NCBI GenBank assembly: GCA_000469685.2
Contig: LS997567.1
Location: 16,983,450-17,047,449, forward strand
Direction: 5' to 3'
From: Haemonchus contortus
Lineage: Eukaryota > Nematoda > Chromadorea > Rhabditida > Trichostrongylidae
DNA length: 64,000 bases
Of this stretch, positions 23,290 to 34,794 are shown piece after piece. The position numbers and the translations under genes are program-made. The first letter of the stretch is position 1, and every line of letters starts with the position of its first letter. Below the pieces are notes generated by a model. It ran no database searches. It had not been told where the DNA came from and saw nothing but the letters and a program-made list of their open reading frames with translations.

Positions 23290-23500
23290 GGATGGAGAAG
23301 GATTATAAAAGGCGCTCTTCATCAAGCACGATGACCGAACCCCGGCTTGATACCCGCGCATGTTGATCCAGCCTTCCGTCCCTACGGAGAGCGGTAAATG
23401 GTACCAGACCCGTGTGAGATAACAAATTCGCTGCCTTGCGCGTCGCTGGCCCCCACAACTCATCGCACAGACCACATAAACATACATATTACTCTAAGAT
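23290..23500 (+). mobile_element. Diverged tRNA-derived SINE copy
   Basis: Matches the body of the SINE at 24761 loosely (CCAGCCTTCCGTCCCTACGG, GGTAAATGGTACCAGACC, AGACCACATAAACATACAT). The promoter boxes are decayed. Oldest-looking copy of the family here. Confidence 0.55.
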
Positions 23501-23594
23501 GTTGATTGTAAATGGAACGTGTGAGTGTCCCCAAATTGGATCGATCAAGACTGGGATACCTTACTCCGACCCTTCAATGTTTCAGAGTTATATA

Positions 23595-24120
23595 CAGTAG
23601 CGCTCAAAAGTCTTCGGTGAAATGGTTCTTCAGCCGCACTTTTCAGTCGTAACTTCTTTCCTACTAGATCTAATCAAGCAAAACTTCTATATTCGGAGCG
23701 TGGATGTATTATGAATATTTACCACTATTAACCTGCAGTCTGATCACGTTCCAGATATTCCAAAGAGCATGAACTCAAAATCGACTGAAAATACAGATGA
23801 TGGTCCTTCTAGAATCTCTTTCCTTTTTATCATGTCAAAAGTGTACGAGCGGTAACGCCGATCACAATAGATGAGAAAAACGCACACAAGGTGCAAATAA
23901 GTGCAGACGCCAACAACTTTAGTTTTAGCAAAATGTGCTACCGCAACAAACACCTTACTTTACCTGTGGGTATTGCAGCTCTGCAGTGAAATAGGGTTGG
24001 GTAGGGTGAAATATGCTCTAGTCAGACATATCCAAATTTCGCGTCATTCGGTCTACTAAGAAAAAAGTTCTGAACGAAAAAGCGTCAAAGCATTTCACCG
24101 AAGACTTTTGAGCGCTACTG
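23595..24120. mobile_element. Tc1-type MITE, copy A (CAGTAGCGCTC ends)
   Basis: The ends CAGTAGCGCTCAAAAGTCTT and its reverse complement (near-perfect 30-bp TIRs) are flanked by TA on both sides. Length 526 bp. About 98% identical to copy C (63187-63712) in its central part. A 69-aa minus-strand frame (23744-23953) recurs in C but is broken in B. Confidence 0.9.
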
Positions 24121-24174
24121 TAGTAGATTTAAAGTAGTGTAGTGGCCGAAGTCACAAGCAATAATTCACAAACT

Positions 24175-25585
24175 AGCGGGTGTCCCAAAGTTATGGGCAC
24201 CAAACCGTGCACATGGATTCTATTGTCATTTTCTGCTGAGAATGACAACGGAATTTATATGCACGTTTGCTAACATTATGTGCTACAACATGCAAAGATC
24301 ACATTTCAAAACATCTCCCATAAGCGCAGATAGAGGCTCAAAGTTTGCTATCGAACTCCTCGCATGTTGAACGCAGGAATCTCTCACCAATTCTTCCCAG
24401 CTGTCCCTAAGTCGTGCTTTCCAGGACTCCAAACTGGAAATGCAAACTCGACAATTTCTCTTCTAATCGTGGACCATACAGAGGAGTCAAGTGTGTTAAA
24501 ATCTGAAAAGCGGGACGGCAATTCTCTTTGTTAATGAGGCTGGGGCAGCTAGCGTTGGCACCACTGGCAGGCGAGTTTTTCACTGTGGATCGGGGTACCG
24601 CCCTGCTGAAAGACTACGAGATGTTACAGGAAGAGGAGTGGGATCAGTGCTTTATTACTTCCACCAGGACGCCCTTTATGTACAGGTCTTTGTCAATTTT
24701 CACCGATACCGACGATATTTTACTGTTCTTATAGCTATAACTTTTCTTTTTTTTCTTTTGGGCAGGTGGTGTAGTGGCAAGTGATGCACTACCTCACACG
24801 CATGGTAAGGGGTTCGAATCCCGAATCGATATCCGCCCATGCCAACCAAGCCTTCCATCCCTCCGGGGTCGGCTAAATGGTACCTGACTCGTCTGGGAGG
24901 GTAAAATCACTGGCTCGTACATCGGCTAGTCACCGCAAGTCATGTGTAGGCCACATACACATTCATTACGCCACTTCGATTCTGAATGGAAGTCGAGTGT
25001 GCGAGGGCTAGGGAGAACGATGAAGGGTGTGTCCCATCCATTGAGGTAGCAACTTTCTGCATTTTTTGGCCCTGCACTGTCTGTTGACATCAAAATTGGA
25101 GAGACATTGCTGCATACGATAGGCACGGCAATAAAAGTTTCGCTTGACAATACTACCAAACGATATATTCGATAAGTTCCGCTCCTTTGCCGTCTTTTTG
25201 ATGGGTCACACAGAATCACGATCAACTCGCAAGCGGACCTTATTAATAGTACCATTTTTAAAAACGCTGGCCTTCCTTCCCCTTCCTGGTTTGCCTTTCA
25301 TTGAATCTTCTTCTCTATATCGTTCAAAAGCCTTCTGTACTGATATTATCGGAAACACAAGAAATTTCATAGTGCCCCTCCGCCCCTCGCGTGAAATGAT
25401 TGGCAAATAGTATTGAGTGGCCATCAAAAAGATACTGTGAGTTACACTTCGGTAACCAATGTATTTCAGGGAAATTTACTTGTACAACTATAATAATTAA
25501 CAGAGGCTGAAGTGAATTTGATGAATTACTTTCACCTTATAGGTTCCTAAATGGTGGCGCAGATAATTTTGGGACTATAGATATT
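24175..25585 (-). mobile_element. DDE transposon relic (Tc1/mariner superfamily), split by a SINE
   Basis: On the minus strand from about 25430 down: GKPGRGRKASV then RLRVDRDSVRSIRKTAKERN and NISFGSIVKRNFY, a helix-turn-helix DNA-binding region. A SINE (24761-25010) interrupts. Then VFQQGGTPIHSEKLACQWC (about 24560-24620), the segment of the second catalytic D (D replaced by G), and FSDFNTLDSSVWSTIRREI (about 24450-24510), the third catalytic segment. The ends near 24178 (GGGTGTCCCAAAGTTATGGG) and 25556-25585 look like imperfect TIRs. Heavily mutated, inactive. The exact family is uncertain. Confidence 0.7.
24761..25010 (+). mobile_element. tRNA-derived SINE, best-preserved copy
   Basis: The head carries RNA polymerase III boxes at tRNA spacing: A box TGGTGTAGTGG (24767-24777) and B box GGTTCGAATCC (24811-24821). 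The body has CCAAGCCTTCCATCCCTCC, GGTACCTGACTCGTCTGGG and ATTCTGAATGGAAGTCGAGT, shared with 48965-49232, the reverse of 61436-61575 and, loosely, 23290-23500. No reverse transcriptase; a LINE would mobilise it. The right end is approximate. Confidence 0.85.
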
Positions 25586-26213
25586 CCCAGCCTGATCAAG
25601 TATTAACCCACTGACGACAATCACGTTTGGTCGGGAAAGTGCCGTGAGGGACCGGCGCGTTATCGTCCACTCGCGACTGCAGTCCACATATGGACTGCAT
25701 GGTCCAGCATGACCATTTTTAAATTTCGAATTTTCGGTTCTATCTGATTTCACAAATTGAGGTTACGGCTACGATAATGGTATGCAGCTTCGAATTCTGG
25801 TCAGCTACTGATCGATTCTGATGAGGAGCAGGCAGAAAATGAGGATGACGCAGTTTATGCGCTTCTCTCAAACAGTGTCGATTTTTGATTAACCCATGAT
25901 TTTTGATTAACCATGCAGTCCACATGTGGACTACAAATGTATTTTTTGTTTCATTCATCTGAACTTCTACTTTCCTTCAATTCTTCTTCTCAAAACATTA
26001 CATCAGGCCTAAATGAAACTACATACAGCGTGCTCCTGGGAAATCCTCTAAACTTGCAATTGTAAAGGTTTTTTTTCGAAGAATTACATTACCTTAGTGA
26101 ATTTTTCATTCGTTTAACACTTCAAAAAATGAGATGTTTTGAAAATACCGTCGTCATTACCATTTCCAAATGCAAAGCTTGTAAAAATTCCCCGAAACGA
26201 TTTCTGGTGATGA
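25586..26213. other. Possible piggyBac-type element fragment
   Basis: Starts near TTAACCCACTGACGACAATC (25603), similar to the piggyBac-type MITE ends at 26218 and 50772. It contains the palindrome-like GCAGTCCACATATGGACTGC, and 25803-25870 reads as an acidic stretch (DSDEEQAENEDD), as at piggyBac transposase N-termini. Similar end-like sequence occurs at 29459-29545 beyond the gypsy element. Suggestive only. Confidence 0.35.
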
Positions 26214-26217
26214 TTAA

Positions 26218-26474
26218 CCGACGGTCCGGTCCATCCATTGGCGACCGCGCCTTTTACATTGTCTTTACATTAACTTTTAATTTCTCTTATAACTGCAGTT
26301 GGAAGTGAATGATTCCTGGACCACGATGCCTCAAGATTCTCTAGAAGGTTGTGAGCTAAACTGATACTTGAAAACATGAAAAAAATTATAAGAATACTTG
26401 ATAAACAATATAAATACTACAGGGGCACGATATGGTGGTGTGGCCCGCCGGCGGGCCACGCGATCGTCAATGGG
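26218..26474. mobile_element. piggyBac-type MITE, TTAA target, copy 1
   Basis: Flanked by TTAA (26214-26217, 26475-26478). The right end, reverse-complemented, begins CCCATTGACGATCGCGTGGC; the left end is a decayed version. It is the reverse complement of 50772-51006 along its length. The CCC(A/T)TTGAC start after TTAA is typical of piggyBac/Looper-like elements. Confidence 0.75.
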
Positions 26475-26546
26475 TTAAGCGAAGTTGCAGAATACGATAC
26501 GTTCACTGTCGATGAGGACTACGGCGTATATGATTATGTCTTGAGT

Positions 26547-27037
26547 TGTTAAGAACCAATAAGTAGCTTCAAATTATTCTTGGACAGGAATCTTATGGAT
26601 TTGAATACAGCAGAAGCCAACGGGTATGGCAATGCAAAAGCTGCCACAGTAGGAAACACATTTACGGGAATCGGCAACGGAGAAAACAGAAAAAAAACAT
26701 AAGTTTTTTGGAATGTGCGTCCAAATGGGTCTGGTACGAATACCAGTGACGATGTCGGACAAACACAAGAGGATGGAATGCTTTATTGGAGAGGGTAGCA
26801 CCCTTTTATACATACACACTCTCTCTATCATGCTTATCCACTGTTCCCTCTTCATTCTTTTCTCTCAGACATCCATTCACACCCTCACACCTCCCCCTAG
26901 TGACCCTACGGTCACTCAGGGTACTAAGTGTTATTCCTCGGGGTGAGGAGGTTCAACCGTATTTCTACCTCCTTCTCACCCCTCAATACTTCTGAACACC
27001 ATAATACCAACATTATTACAAACATTTATTATCAACA
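26547..27037 (-). mobile_element. Probable 3' LTR of the gypsy element
   Basis: In element orientation it starts TGTTGATAATAAATG directly after the purine tract AGTAAGGGGGA, and could end ...GTTCTTAACA, giving TGTT/AACA termini. Length 491 bp. The 5' LTR is missing, so the outer boundary cannot be verified by comparison. Confidence 0.5.
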
Positions 27038-27043
27038 TCCCCC

Positions 27044-27830
27044 TTACTGGGGGTTTTCAAGGCTCATTCGGGCTCCTTCGCCGCACAGATCGGCTGCGGC
27101 TTCGTCTTGCCGGGCCACTGCGGCTTCTTGAGCTTCGCCGTCGGCTGGGGCGCCCCCAGATGCCGAACGGCTCCTTCCGCGCTCTTCGCCCTCCCTTTTG
27201 TGGAGGTCCTTCCGGATCTCTTCCAACGCCGACCACAGAGCGCGATCGCGCCTCTGTGGTCGGCGGCGCGGTCTTCCCCGCCTTCCTGGCGGGGCCCATA
27301 CCACCGGCACCATTGCTGGTGTCGGTGGCGACGGCCCCGCCACTGGAGCTCCAGTCCCTACCGGGACTAGTGCGACTGGGGGGCTCGGCTGCGGGCCCCA
27401 TTGGCCCGCCCCCCGATGAGTACCGCCTGAGGTTGCTGCTGCTGCTGCTGCTGGTGCTGCTGCTGTGGAGGCCACGAGAACATAACTGAGTTGCCTACCC
27501 CTTCCAGCCTCTTTTATAGGCCTCACGCCATATCTACTGTTTTTGTTTACATTTTCCATTTCTGATAACCCTATCCAACTGATCTTCCTGCGCTTTCCAC
27601 TTTCGCGAAACTCCGTCATCCTAGCGGTCTCTTGCCGCCTCCTCTTCGACCGTCGCGGCAGCGGCTCTTCAGTAAGCTCACTGTTCTTTTTGCAAGTGCT
27701 CTTTTCCATTCTCCTCAACAGCTCCTCATCCGCCAATTCCCATGGGATAACCCTTTCCTTCATCTGATCGGCATGGGTTTTTCTCACCCCATGCCGTGGT
27801 GGACCTCGTACGTGCTTGTTCCCAAGATTT
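27044..27830 (-). pseudogene. Gypsy pol C-terminal extension (frameshifted from integrase)
   Basis: The 247-aa open frame continues the integrase frame after one or more frameshifts near 27790-27870. Its start, RKTHADQMKERVIPWE, matches the (R)RHxxQ(M/L) segment that ends gypsy integrase C-terminal domains, after ILGTSTYEV in another frame. The rest is lysine/arginine-rich, then alanine/proline-rich, ending just before the purine tract. Overlapping plus-strand frames here are shadows. Confidence 0.7.
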
Positions 27831-29155
27831 TAACTACAATACCGGGTATCCACCGATCTCCCGACCCGGTGTAATTCCTTATAAAAACTTTTTCCAACAT
27901 CATAATTCTTTTTCATCCCTGCGCGATATCTGTTCGGGGGCAACGCGTTATTTTTCGATCTTATTATATCTAGTGTGGTCCTTAGGGTTCTTCCCATCAG
28001 CATTTCCGCTGGTGCTTTCCCAGTCGCTACATGGGGCGTTACTCTATACTCGAATAACAAGTCCAGTAGGGCATCCTCCACCGTCTTATTGGAACGTAAC
28101 CCTTCATTCAGCGCATTTTTGAACGTTTGCACAAAACGTTCTGCTTCGCCATTCGAGTTGGGGTGGTATGGCGGTGTGAATATCTGTTCAATGCCTCTTC
28201 TCTCACAATAGGTACGAAACTCCGCTGACGTGAAGGGGGGACCATTGTCCGAAACCAACTGTTTGGGCAACCCATGTCTGCTGAAAACTTCCTTCAGCTT
28301 TATTATTGTTTTCCCGGCTGTGGTGATTCCCATTTTAATCACTTCTGGCCATTTGGACTTGGCGTCTACCCTCACCAGCCATTTTACTCCCCCGCTTGTC
28401 TCACAAAAATCTATGTGCAGCCTTTGCCATACTTTCTCCGGCTCTTCCCATGGGTGTAAGGGTATCCTCACTGGATCCCTTCCCATTACTGCGCATGTGC
28501 TGCAATTCTTTGCCACCTCCTCTACCGCTTTGTCCATGCCTGGGAACCATATCTTAGTTCTCGCCAAGCTAATCATCCTATTCCTACCATAGTGGCTATT
28601 ATGCAGCATTTTCAGCACTACTTGCTGAAAATTCTTGGGGATAACCACCCTATATCCCCACAATATACACCCATTGTGGATTGATAAGGCTGCCCTCTTC
28701 ATCGCATATGGCTTCAGCCTATCATCCTTGACCTTAACCGGCCAACCTTTCTGCATGTAATAAACCACCATCTGTAATAAAGGGTCTTCTTTTGTGGCCT
28801 TCGCTATCTGGGCCTCTGTTACAGGGAGATTTTCCACTGCTTCTTCTGCCATTTGCTGGACATACAGTTCATTTATCACCATTTCAGCACTAGGCAACTC
28901 TTTCGGATCGGGTAACCTCGATAACCCGTCCGCGTTGCCAAACTCGGACGTCCTTCTATACTCAATCTCAAACGAATATAGCATGAGCCTCAGTGCCCAT
29001 CTATGCAGCCTCTTGGCTGCTATCACCGGTAATCCTTGTTTAGGACCGAATATCCTCACTAACGGCTGATGGTCCGTTAGCAATATAAATCGACGACCAT
29101 AAAGAAACCCACACCACACCCTCACAATACCCACATTGTGAGATTATAGGTCTTT
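27830..29155 (-). pseudogene. Gypsy RNase H-integrase polyprotein fragment
   Basis: A 434-aa open frame. The N-terminus has FLYGRRFILLTDHQPLVRIF, the RNase H domain with the catalytic D of TDHQ, and LYSFEIEYRRTSEFGNADGL. The integrase zinc-binding region is at about residues 165-235 (LLKMLHNSHYGRNRM...CSTCAVMGRDP, HHCC type). The catalytic core includes WLVRVDAKSKWPEV and LVSDNGPPFTSAEF, then HPNSNGEAERFVQTFKN, the DDE triad region. In the first segment VDAKSKW has the D. Everything upstream of RNase H (LTR, gag, protease, most of RT) is missing; the truncation point is about 29150. The long open frame suggests a fairly recent copy. Confidence 0.9.
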
Positions 29156-30300
29156 AGAACCGGCAGTCGGCCTAGTGGTAATTCAATTATGGGTTGAATC
29201 ATTACCAGAAATCTTTTCTGGGAGCTTTTACGAGCTTTGCGTCTAGACGATAATAGCGAAAATGCTTATAACGATAGTCTTTTCGGAATATCTCATTGTT
29301 GGAAGTTATTCAACGAACAAAAACTCTCCACAGGTAATGCACTCCTTCGAAAAACCTTTTAGAACTGCACACGCAGTATGTAGTTTCATTCATTCCTGAT
29401 TTAATGTTTCAAGAGAAAGATCGCTAAGAAGTGGAAGTATGAATGAATAAATCAGATACAACTGCAGACCACATGTGGACTGCACCGTCTCACACGGCTA
29501 AAAAAGTGCAGTCCACATGTGGGCTGTATTGTCGTCGATGGTAAATCTCTAAAATCAAGTGACTGATCTTGCTATTTGATATGAAGCAAAGAGAAAGAAC
29601 GAGATGGCATTTTGTTGGTTACGTAGGCACTCGTTTACCAAGACGATCTCAATCAAGGAGTCTGTGGTGCAGCTCAAAATGAGTTCGCTCAACTGACACA
29701 CAAATGACAAGGTTGTCTCGCAGTAAATGTGGCGTCTGAGACAAGTAAAAGAGTTATGAGCACCCAAACTTTGTTTGAAGGTAGTTTCAGTTGAAAATGC
29801 GCACTCGCAGTCTCGATATCAAGCATCGACCTGACGCAGCGATTGTGCTCTCGCTTCATAGGCGGATGATGGGTTTTGTCCACCTGCAGTGTAACTCATT
29901 AAGCTCACGTGGCCTGAGCGGCGGCTCTCTACTGGTATCCGTACTACACTTCTTGCTATATACGATTTTGCTGGTATTGTTTGCTGTTTGCTTGTCTACT
30001 TGTCGCAGTGCTGTTCAGGGTGGCAGCTGGGCAAAATTTGTTCGAAGAACTCTGCCATCAGTACAGGTATATCTAGTACTTTGTTGTAAAATCAGTCTTC
30101 AAGAGTGCGCCTTGGTCGACCTCTTAACTCGTCTTGATTGATTTTTTACGGTTAACGTTGGCTGCCTTGTGGTTTGACGACAACCTCGTTTCGAAGTGGG
30201 ACGATTTGGTGGAGTTTTTATCAAGACCTGCTTATTGCCTTGCCCAGAGTGGCAACTGAGTAGGTACTTGTACTGAAGAAACTTTGCCACTGTAACAGGT
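29156..30300. other. 1.1-kb stretch with no recognised gene
   Basis: Contains two palindrome-like CCACATGTGG blocks (29469-29523) similar to 25678-25700 and a faint tRNA-like promoter pair at 29166-29205 (GGCCTAGTGGT, GGGTTGAATC). A cysteine/leucine-rich frame at 29791-30141 plus is not recognisable. Confidence 0.3.
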
Positions 30301-30303
30301 ACA

Positions 30304-30930
30304 TTGTTGTCAATACCTAGTTTGTTTGATGGTTTAGATGCTTCAAAGAAAATGTATGCTGACGATGTAAAAATCTACAAAGTCATAACCGAAGCGGAGG
30401 ACCAGGAGCGACTGCAGATGGCGATAAACATATTAAATGATTGGGCTAAGCGGTGGCAGCTCCCATTCGCTCCACATAAAACCAAGTGTATGACGACTGG
30501 CAAAAAATACGAGATTTTCTCGAGTCCTTCTACAGTCGAAGGAGTTACAATCACTCCTGTCACTTTTGTGAGAGACCTCGGTTTTCATTATACTGACAAA
30601 GTTGACTTTTCCAAACATATCAGAACCCGGTGTACCCTGGCCTTATTGCGTACATTGCACATCTTCAAGGGGTTGTCCTCCACTAATAAGTCCATCCTTC
30701 TTAAAGCTTATAAAACGTATGTTCAGCCTTTGGTTGAAAGTGGTGCTGCTGTATTCAACCCTTCTAGGAGAAGGGATGTTGAAGAACTTGAGAAGGTACA
30801 AAACAACTCTACGTGTAAAATTCTTTGCCGATGCAGAAGTTTCTTCTATGCTAGGATTCCTGAAGCATCTATTCGCAACAAATACTTTGAACTCTCTATC
30901 GCGGTAACACGCGATTTTCGATAATTTTCT
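30304..30930 (+). pseudogene. CR1-like LINE reverse transcriptase, 5'-truncated
   Basis: A 206-aa frame begins inside the RT: KKMYADDVKIYKVI holds the catalytic YADD box. It continues INILNDWAKRWQLPFAPHKTK, VTFVRDLGFHYTDKVDFSKH and ILLKAYKTYVQPLVESGAAV, then RRRDVEELEKVQN, the thumb and connection segments of CR1/jockey-type LINEs. The endonuclease and most RT fingers are missing. The coding stops being recognisable after about 30900, and its probable continuation lies at 31690-31965. Confidence 0.85.
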
Positions 30931-31689
30931 CATTAAATCAAACAATCTTGACCATGACTCATAACACATGAAAAGTGACTTGATTTCAGTTGCCAGGGTG
31001 AAAACATGGTACAATGGCGTCTGGCTAAGGACCACACAAGTGCAACTACGAGTCAAACAAAGGAGCTGCCATGGTCCAGTCAATTGGTCAGTCATCAGTC
31101 ATGTATCCCACGACCTCAGCTTCTACACACTGCAACACGGCTCCCATTACAATCTCGGCGCATCGAGCCGCGCTTCTATAAACATTTCCTTATCTTAACT
31201 TTCGCATCCTTTCATTTCAACTTTCTCATGCCTTATCTCACCTTTCTCACACTTCCTACAAAAGGCCACATCCCGTCGTGCGGGTCCCTATATAAGTCTC
31301 GCCTACATAAGCTCGACAGAACGAGTAGAGAGGGCAGTTGCATTTGGTGCTTTTCACAATTCTACTACGCTTTTTATCTCTCGTTTCATATTACGCTTCA
31401 TATTACGCTCAAGAAGTGTTCATTTATTACCTTGTGTATCATACCAGTTATCACTACGCCTTCATTTAATCTCTTTGCTTTATGTTCACATCTCGCATCA
31501 TTAAGCTATATCCTAGATGATCTTTGCCTTTTACATGTATAATAATTGGCACCTTCTTGCATGTATTCGTTATGATCTCATTATATGGTTTAATTACCCA
31601 AGTTTGTGGTTTTCTCTGCTTGACGCAATAAAGTTCTGGTATTCGTCATCTAGCTGTAGTTGTGGCAACGACGTCAGTGACGAAGAACT
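30931..31689. other. Probable insertion splitting the CR1 LINE
   Basis: About 760 bp between two parts of the same LINE frame. It is pyrimidine-rich (many TTCAT/TCTCA runs) with a 178-aa low-complexity frame at 31006-31542. No TIR or target duplication found, so its nature is unknown. Confidence 0.4.
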
Positions 31690-31965
31690 TAAACGACTAT
31701 GCTAGATATAACGGCTATAATATCGGTATAGTTAATATACTCTCTATTGGAATTACGACGCAAGGTATTCGACGTATGTATGGTTTACAAGCTACTGTAC
31801 CAAAGTAATACATTTGACTCTTTTGATTTTTATAGTATGGCTCACTCCCGAACCAGAGGCGGTCAGACCCAAATAAATCTCCCCAGGCCTAGAACCAGTA
31901 TAAAAGCTAGAAGTTTCACATTCAGAGCGGCTAGCCTCCACAAAAAGATAACAAAAACATGAACA
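31690..31965 (+). pseudogene. CR1-like LINE C-terminus
   Basis: Reads ELRRKVFDVCMVYKLLYQ, then HSRTRGGQTQINLPRPRTS and FTFRAASLHKKI, the conserved end of CR1-type ORF2 after the thumb. It fits as the continuation of the 30304-30930 frame. An AACATAACATAACACAACAT tail follows near 32220 and may mark the LINE 3' end. Confidence 0.75.
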
Positions 31966-32387
31966 CTCCGGATTCCTTGTCAAAGTTAAAACACTCAGTG
32001 GCAGCAATTTTATCTAAGTATGAGCTTTCATAGTTTCTTGCGGTTGACCAATTCTTCTTCTACGCCATTGTTTTTATCTAACCCTGAAGTTGTACTATTA
32101 CCTTATTTTACGTGTTTCTCTAGATACGATTACATATGTTCCTTGTATTTATTCCGTTATTGAAGTTTTTCCAGAAGATTGATATCCTTTTATACTACGT
32201 GTGCCTTGGCAGCGTAATAAACATAACATAACACAACATTATGCACAGTGTCATCACGTACCATCAAAGGCCTTCGAAACCGTTCCTGGAATAAGTCCAA
32301 GTGTGCGCCTTATTTTGGCCATCATTTACGCTATCAGACTTATTCAAGACGGCTCTGCACGTAAACGGTATAACTGCTTTATTTTAA

Positions 32388-32865
32388 AGGGCCAGTTCAC
32401 GACAAAAATGGTTTCTAGGTTCTCTCTCTACGAAAACCTAGCGGCCCCAAAGGTAACAGGGAGGACGCTGTCGGGTCAAAAAACTCAACAGCTTGGGCAT
32501 AGTAGGAGCCCCATTACCGGATCGCCCAGATACCACGCCCATCGTCCGATGTCATGTCAGACGAGTGTCAAGGCGATAGAGGTTGCAATATTGGGACCAG
32601 AACCCAAACGTTCAGAACGCAATCACCTGGTCGCCGAATGATGAGACGATATTTTTCTGCTATTCTATTATTTTCTGTTATTCTGTTTGGTGTTGCAGTC
32701 CTTTATCCAGTTTCCTACCTCGAGGAGTCAAGAAAGGTGGAGGAGGGGCTACTTTTGCTGTCAATAATTTTGATTTATACTTTTGAGTAAAATAAATTAA
32801 ATTAGAGTAAATTTCAAAGGACGTTTTTGCTTACTAAAGTCCAGCTACTCGCGCCAGGACCCACA
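32388..32865. mobile_element. Left part of TTAA MITE M6, split by Helitron H8
   Basis: Begins AGGGCCAGTTCACGACAAAA after TTAA (32384-32387) and follows M1 and M5 up to ...CTACTCGCGCCAGGACCCAC A at 32865. The rest of the same MITE resumes at 42195. Confidence 0.9.
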
Positions 32866-32944
32866 TCCCTTCTGTATATAATCCACCAGTTTGGTGTGTC
32901 TGTATGTATGTGTGTCTGTCTGTCTGTCTCTCTCCAGTTTGGTG

Positions 32945-32981
<37 letters not shown>

Positions 32982-33030
32982 CCAGTTTGGTGTGTCTGTG
33001 TGTCTGTGTATAAATGAATGAATAAATGTA

Positions 33031-34311
33031 TTAGGTTGTAAGGAAAGTTCTGACCGTTCCCACGCACGCGCCATATGAATTCAAATTTTAGCGGTTGTCC
33101 ATTCAGACTAATCGACATATTGTGTTCCTTAGATAAGCCATTAGTTGCTCTTTCTGTCACAGCGCGTTCCCCAAAGTCTGTAAGGTTTTGGAATAATTAA
33201 GAAGTTTTTTTGGCACAATGGATAAGACTGCTTTTTGAACGGTTTTACTTCATGAGTTAAAACTTGGTCGAACTGCGAAGGATGCAGCCACAAACATCAA
33301 CGTTGTATGGGGAGAAGGCACTGCATCGCAGCGATCGGTTCGTCGCTGCTTTCAGAAGTTTGGAAGTGGAGACGGGTCACTTGAAGACGAAGAACGAGTT
33401 GGTCGACCATCGTTAGTTGATCACGATGTTTTGCCAAAAGCAGTCGAAGAAGATTGACGTCAACCTTTGAGAGAGATTGAGAAGAAAATGGGTGTTCCCA
33501 CACAGTCGTCGCTGCCCACCTCAAGCTGCTTGAAATGGTGAAGAAGCTTGACAAGTGGGTGCCACACGATTTCACGGGGCAGCAACAACTGAATCGCTTA
33601 GAGGTTTCAAGTCCGCTGTTGAGAAGAAATGACGTTGAGACTTTTCTCCATCGTATTGTAACGTGTGATGAGAAATGGATCCTGTATGATAACAGGAAGC
33701 GTTCTGCTCAGTGGGTGGGTGTGGATGAGCCTCCAAAAAATTTCCCAAACCAAGTTTACACGACACGAAGACAATGATCACAGTTTAGTGGTACAACCAT
33801 GGATTAATTCAATCCGCGTTTCTTCCTCCAGGTCTAACTATCACCGCCAGTCATATTGTGATCAAATTAACAAGAAGTACACGAAACTGGGGCAAATGCA
33901 GCCAGCACTAGTCAGTCGCCACGGTCTACTGCTCTTACACGAAAATGCGCAACCGCATGTGTCACGAATTGTCTTCCAGAAGTTGAACGAGCTGCGAATC
34001 GAAGCTCTCCCTCATCCACCCTTTTCACCAGACCTGTCACCAACTGACTACTATTTACTCAAACATCTGGACAGCTTCGTAAAGGGGCGATTGTTCAAAA
34101 ATCAAGGCGATACGGAAGCTGCCTTTTTCAAGTTTTTGGAATCCAGATCTCCGGACTTTTATTAGAATGGAATAGACAGACTTTCATCACGTTGGCAAAC
34201 ATGTGTAGAATCGAATAGGGCTTACTACAAATAAAAATGTTCGCTTTGAGATGAGTTATAACTTTTTGAAAAATAGCTGACGAAACGGTCAGAACTTTCC
34301 TTACAACCTAA
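33031..34311 (+). mobile_element. Complete mariner element, 1281 bp, transposase broken
   Basis: The TIRs are 28 bp and perfect (TTAGGTTGTAAGGAAAGTTC... at 33031-33058; complement at 34284-34311), with TA target duplications at 33029-33030 and 34312-34313. Length is standard for mariner. A DD34D transposase runs from ATG 33218 to TAA 34232-34234 but is interrupted by stops and frameshifts. It shows LGRTAKDAATNINV, FGSGDGSLEDEERVGRPS, then VTCDEKWILYDN-like (first D, about 33662), LLLLHENAQPHVSR (second position E for D) and PPFSPDLSPTDYYLLKHLD (third D). The perfect ends suggest relatively recent insertion despite the dead transposase. Confidence 0.95.
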
Positions 34312-34313
34312 TA

Positions 34314-34703
34314 TGTATGTATGTATGATATGTGTGGTATGTATGGTATGTACGGTATGTATGGTATGTATGGAATGTATGGTATGTATGGTATGTATGG
34401 TATGTATGGTATGTATGGTATGTATGGTATGTATGGTATGTATGGTATGTATGGTATGTATGGTATGTATGGTATGTATGGTATGTATGGTATGTATGGT
34501 ATGTATGGTATGTATGGTATGTATGGTATGTATGGTATGTATGGTATGTATGGTATGTATGGTATGTATGGTATGTATGGTATGTATGGTATGTATGGTA
34601 TGTATGGTATGTATGGTATGTATGGTATGTATGGTATGTATGGTATGTATGGTATGTATGGTATGTATGGTATGTATGGTATGTATGGTATGTATGGTAT
34701 GTA
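34314..34703. repeat. 9-bp satellite, left block (ATGTATGGT units)
   Basis: About 43 units, first few variable, then uniform. The block ends ...ATGTA at 34703, where Helitron H1 inserted; the missing TGGT is at 36136. Confidence 0.98.
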
Positions 34704-34794
34704 CCAGGCAGCTACGCACGCTCTCGCGCGCTAGGGTCTCTAGCCATGAGAGACGGAGCCGCATGAGCTGATTTTCATTATAGACCTTTATCGG

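Noticed and set aside
23744..23953. 69-aa frame as a real small gene
   Set aside because: It lies inside a MITE; differences between copies are mostly amino-acid-changing and one copy is frameshifted.
24761..24840. Functional tRNA gene
   Set aside because: A and B boxes are present, but I could not form a complete acceptor stem and the same head continues into a repeated SINE body.
27107..27489. Plus-strand proline/arginine/leucine-rich frames
   Set aside because: Shadows of the gypsy polyprotein extension on the minus strand.
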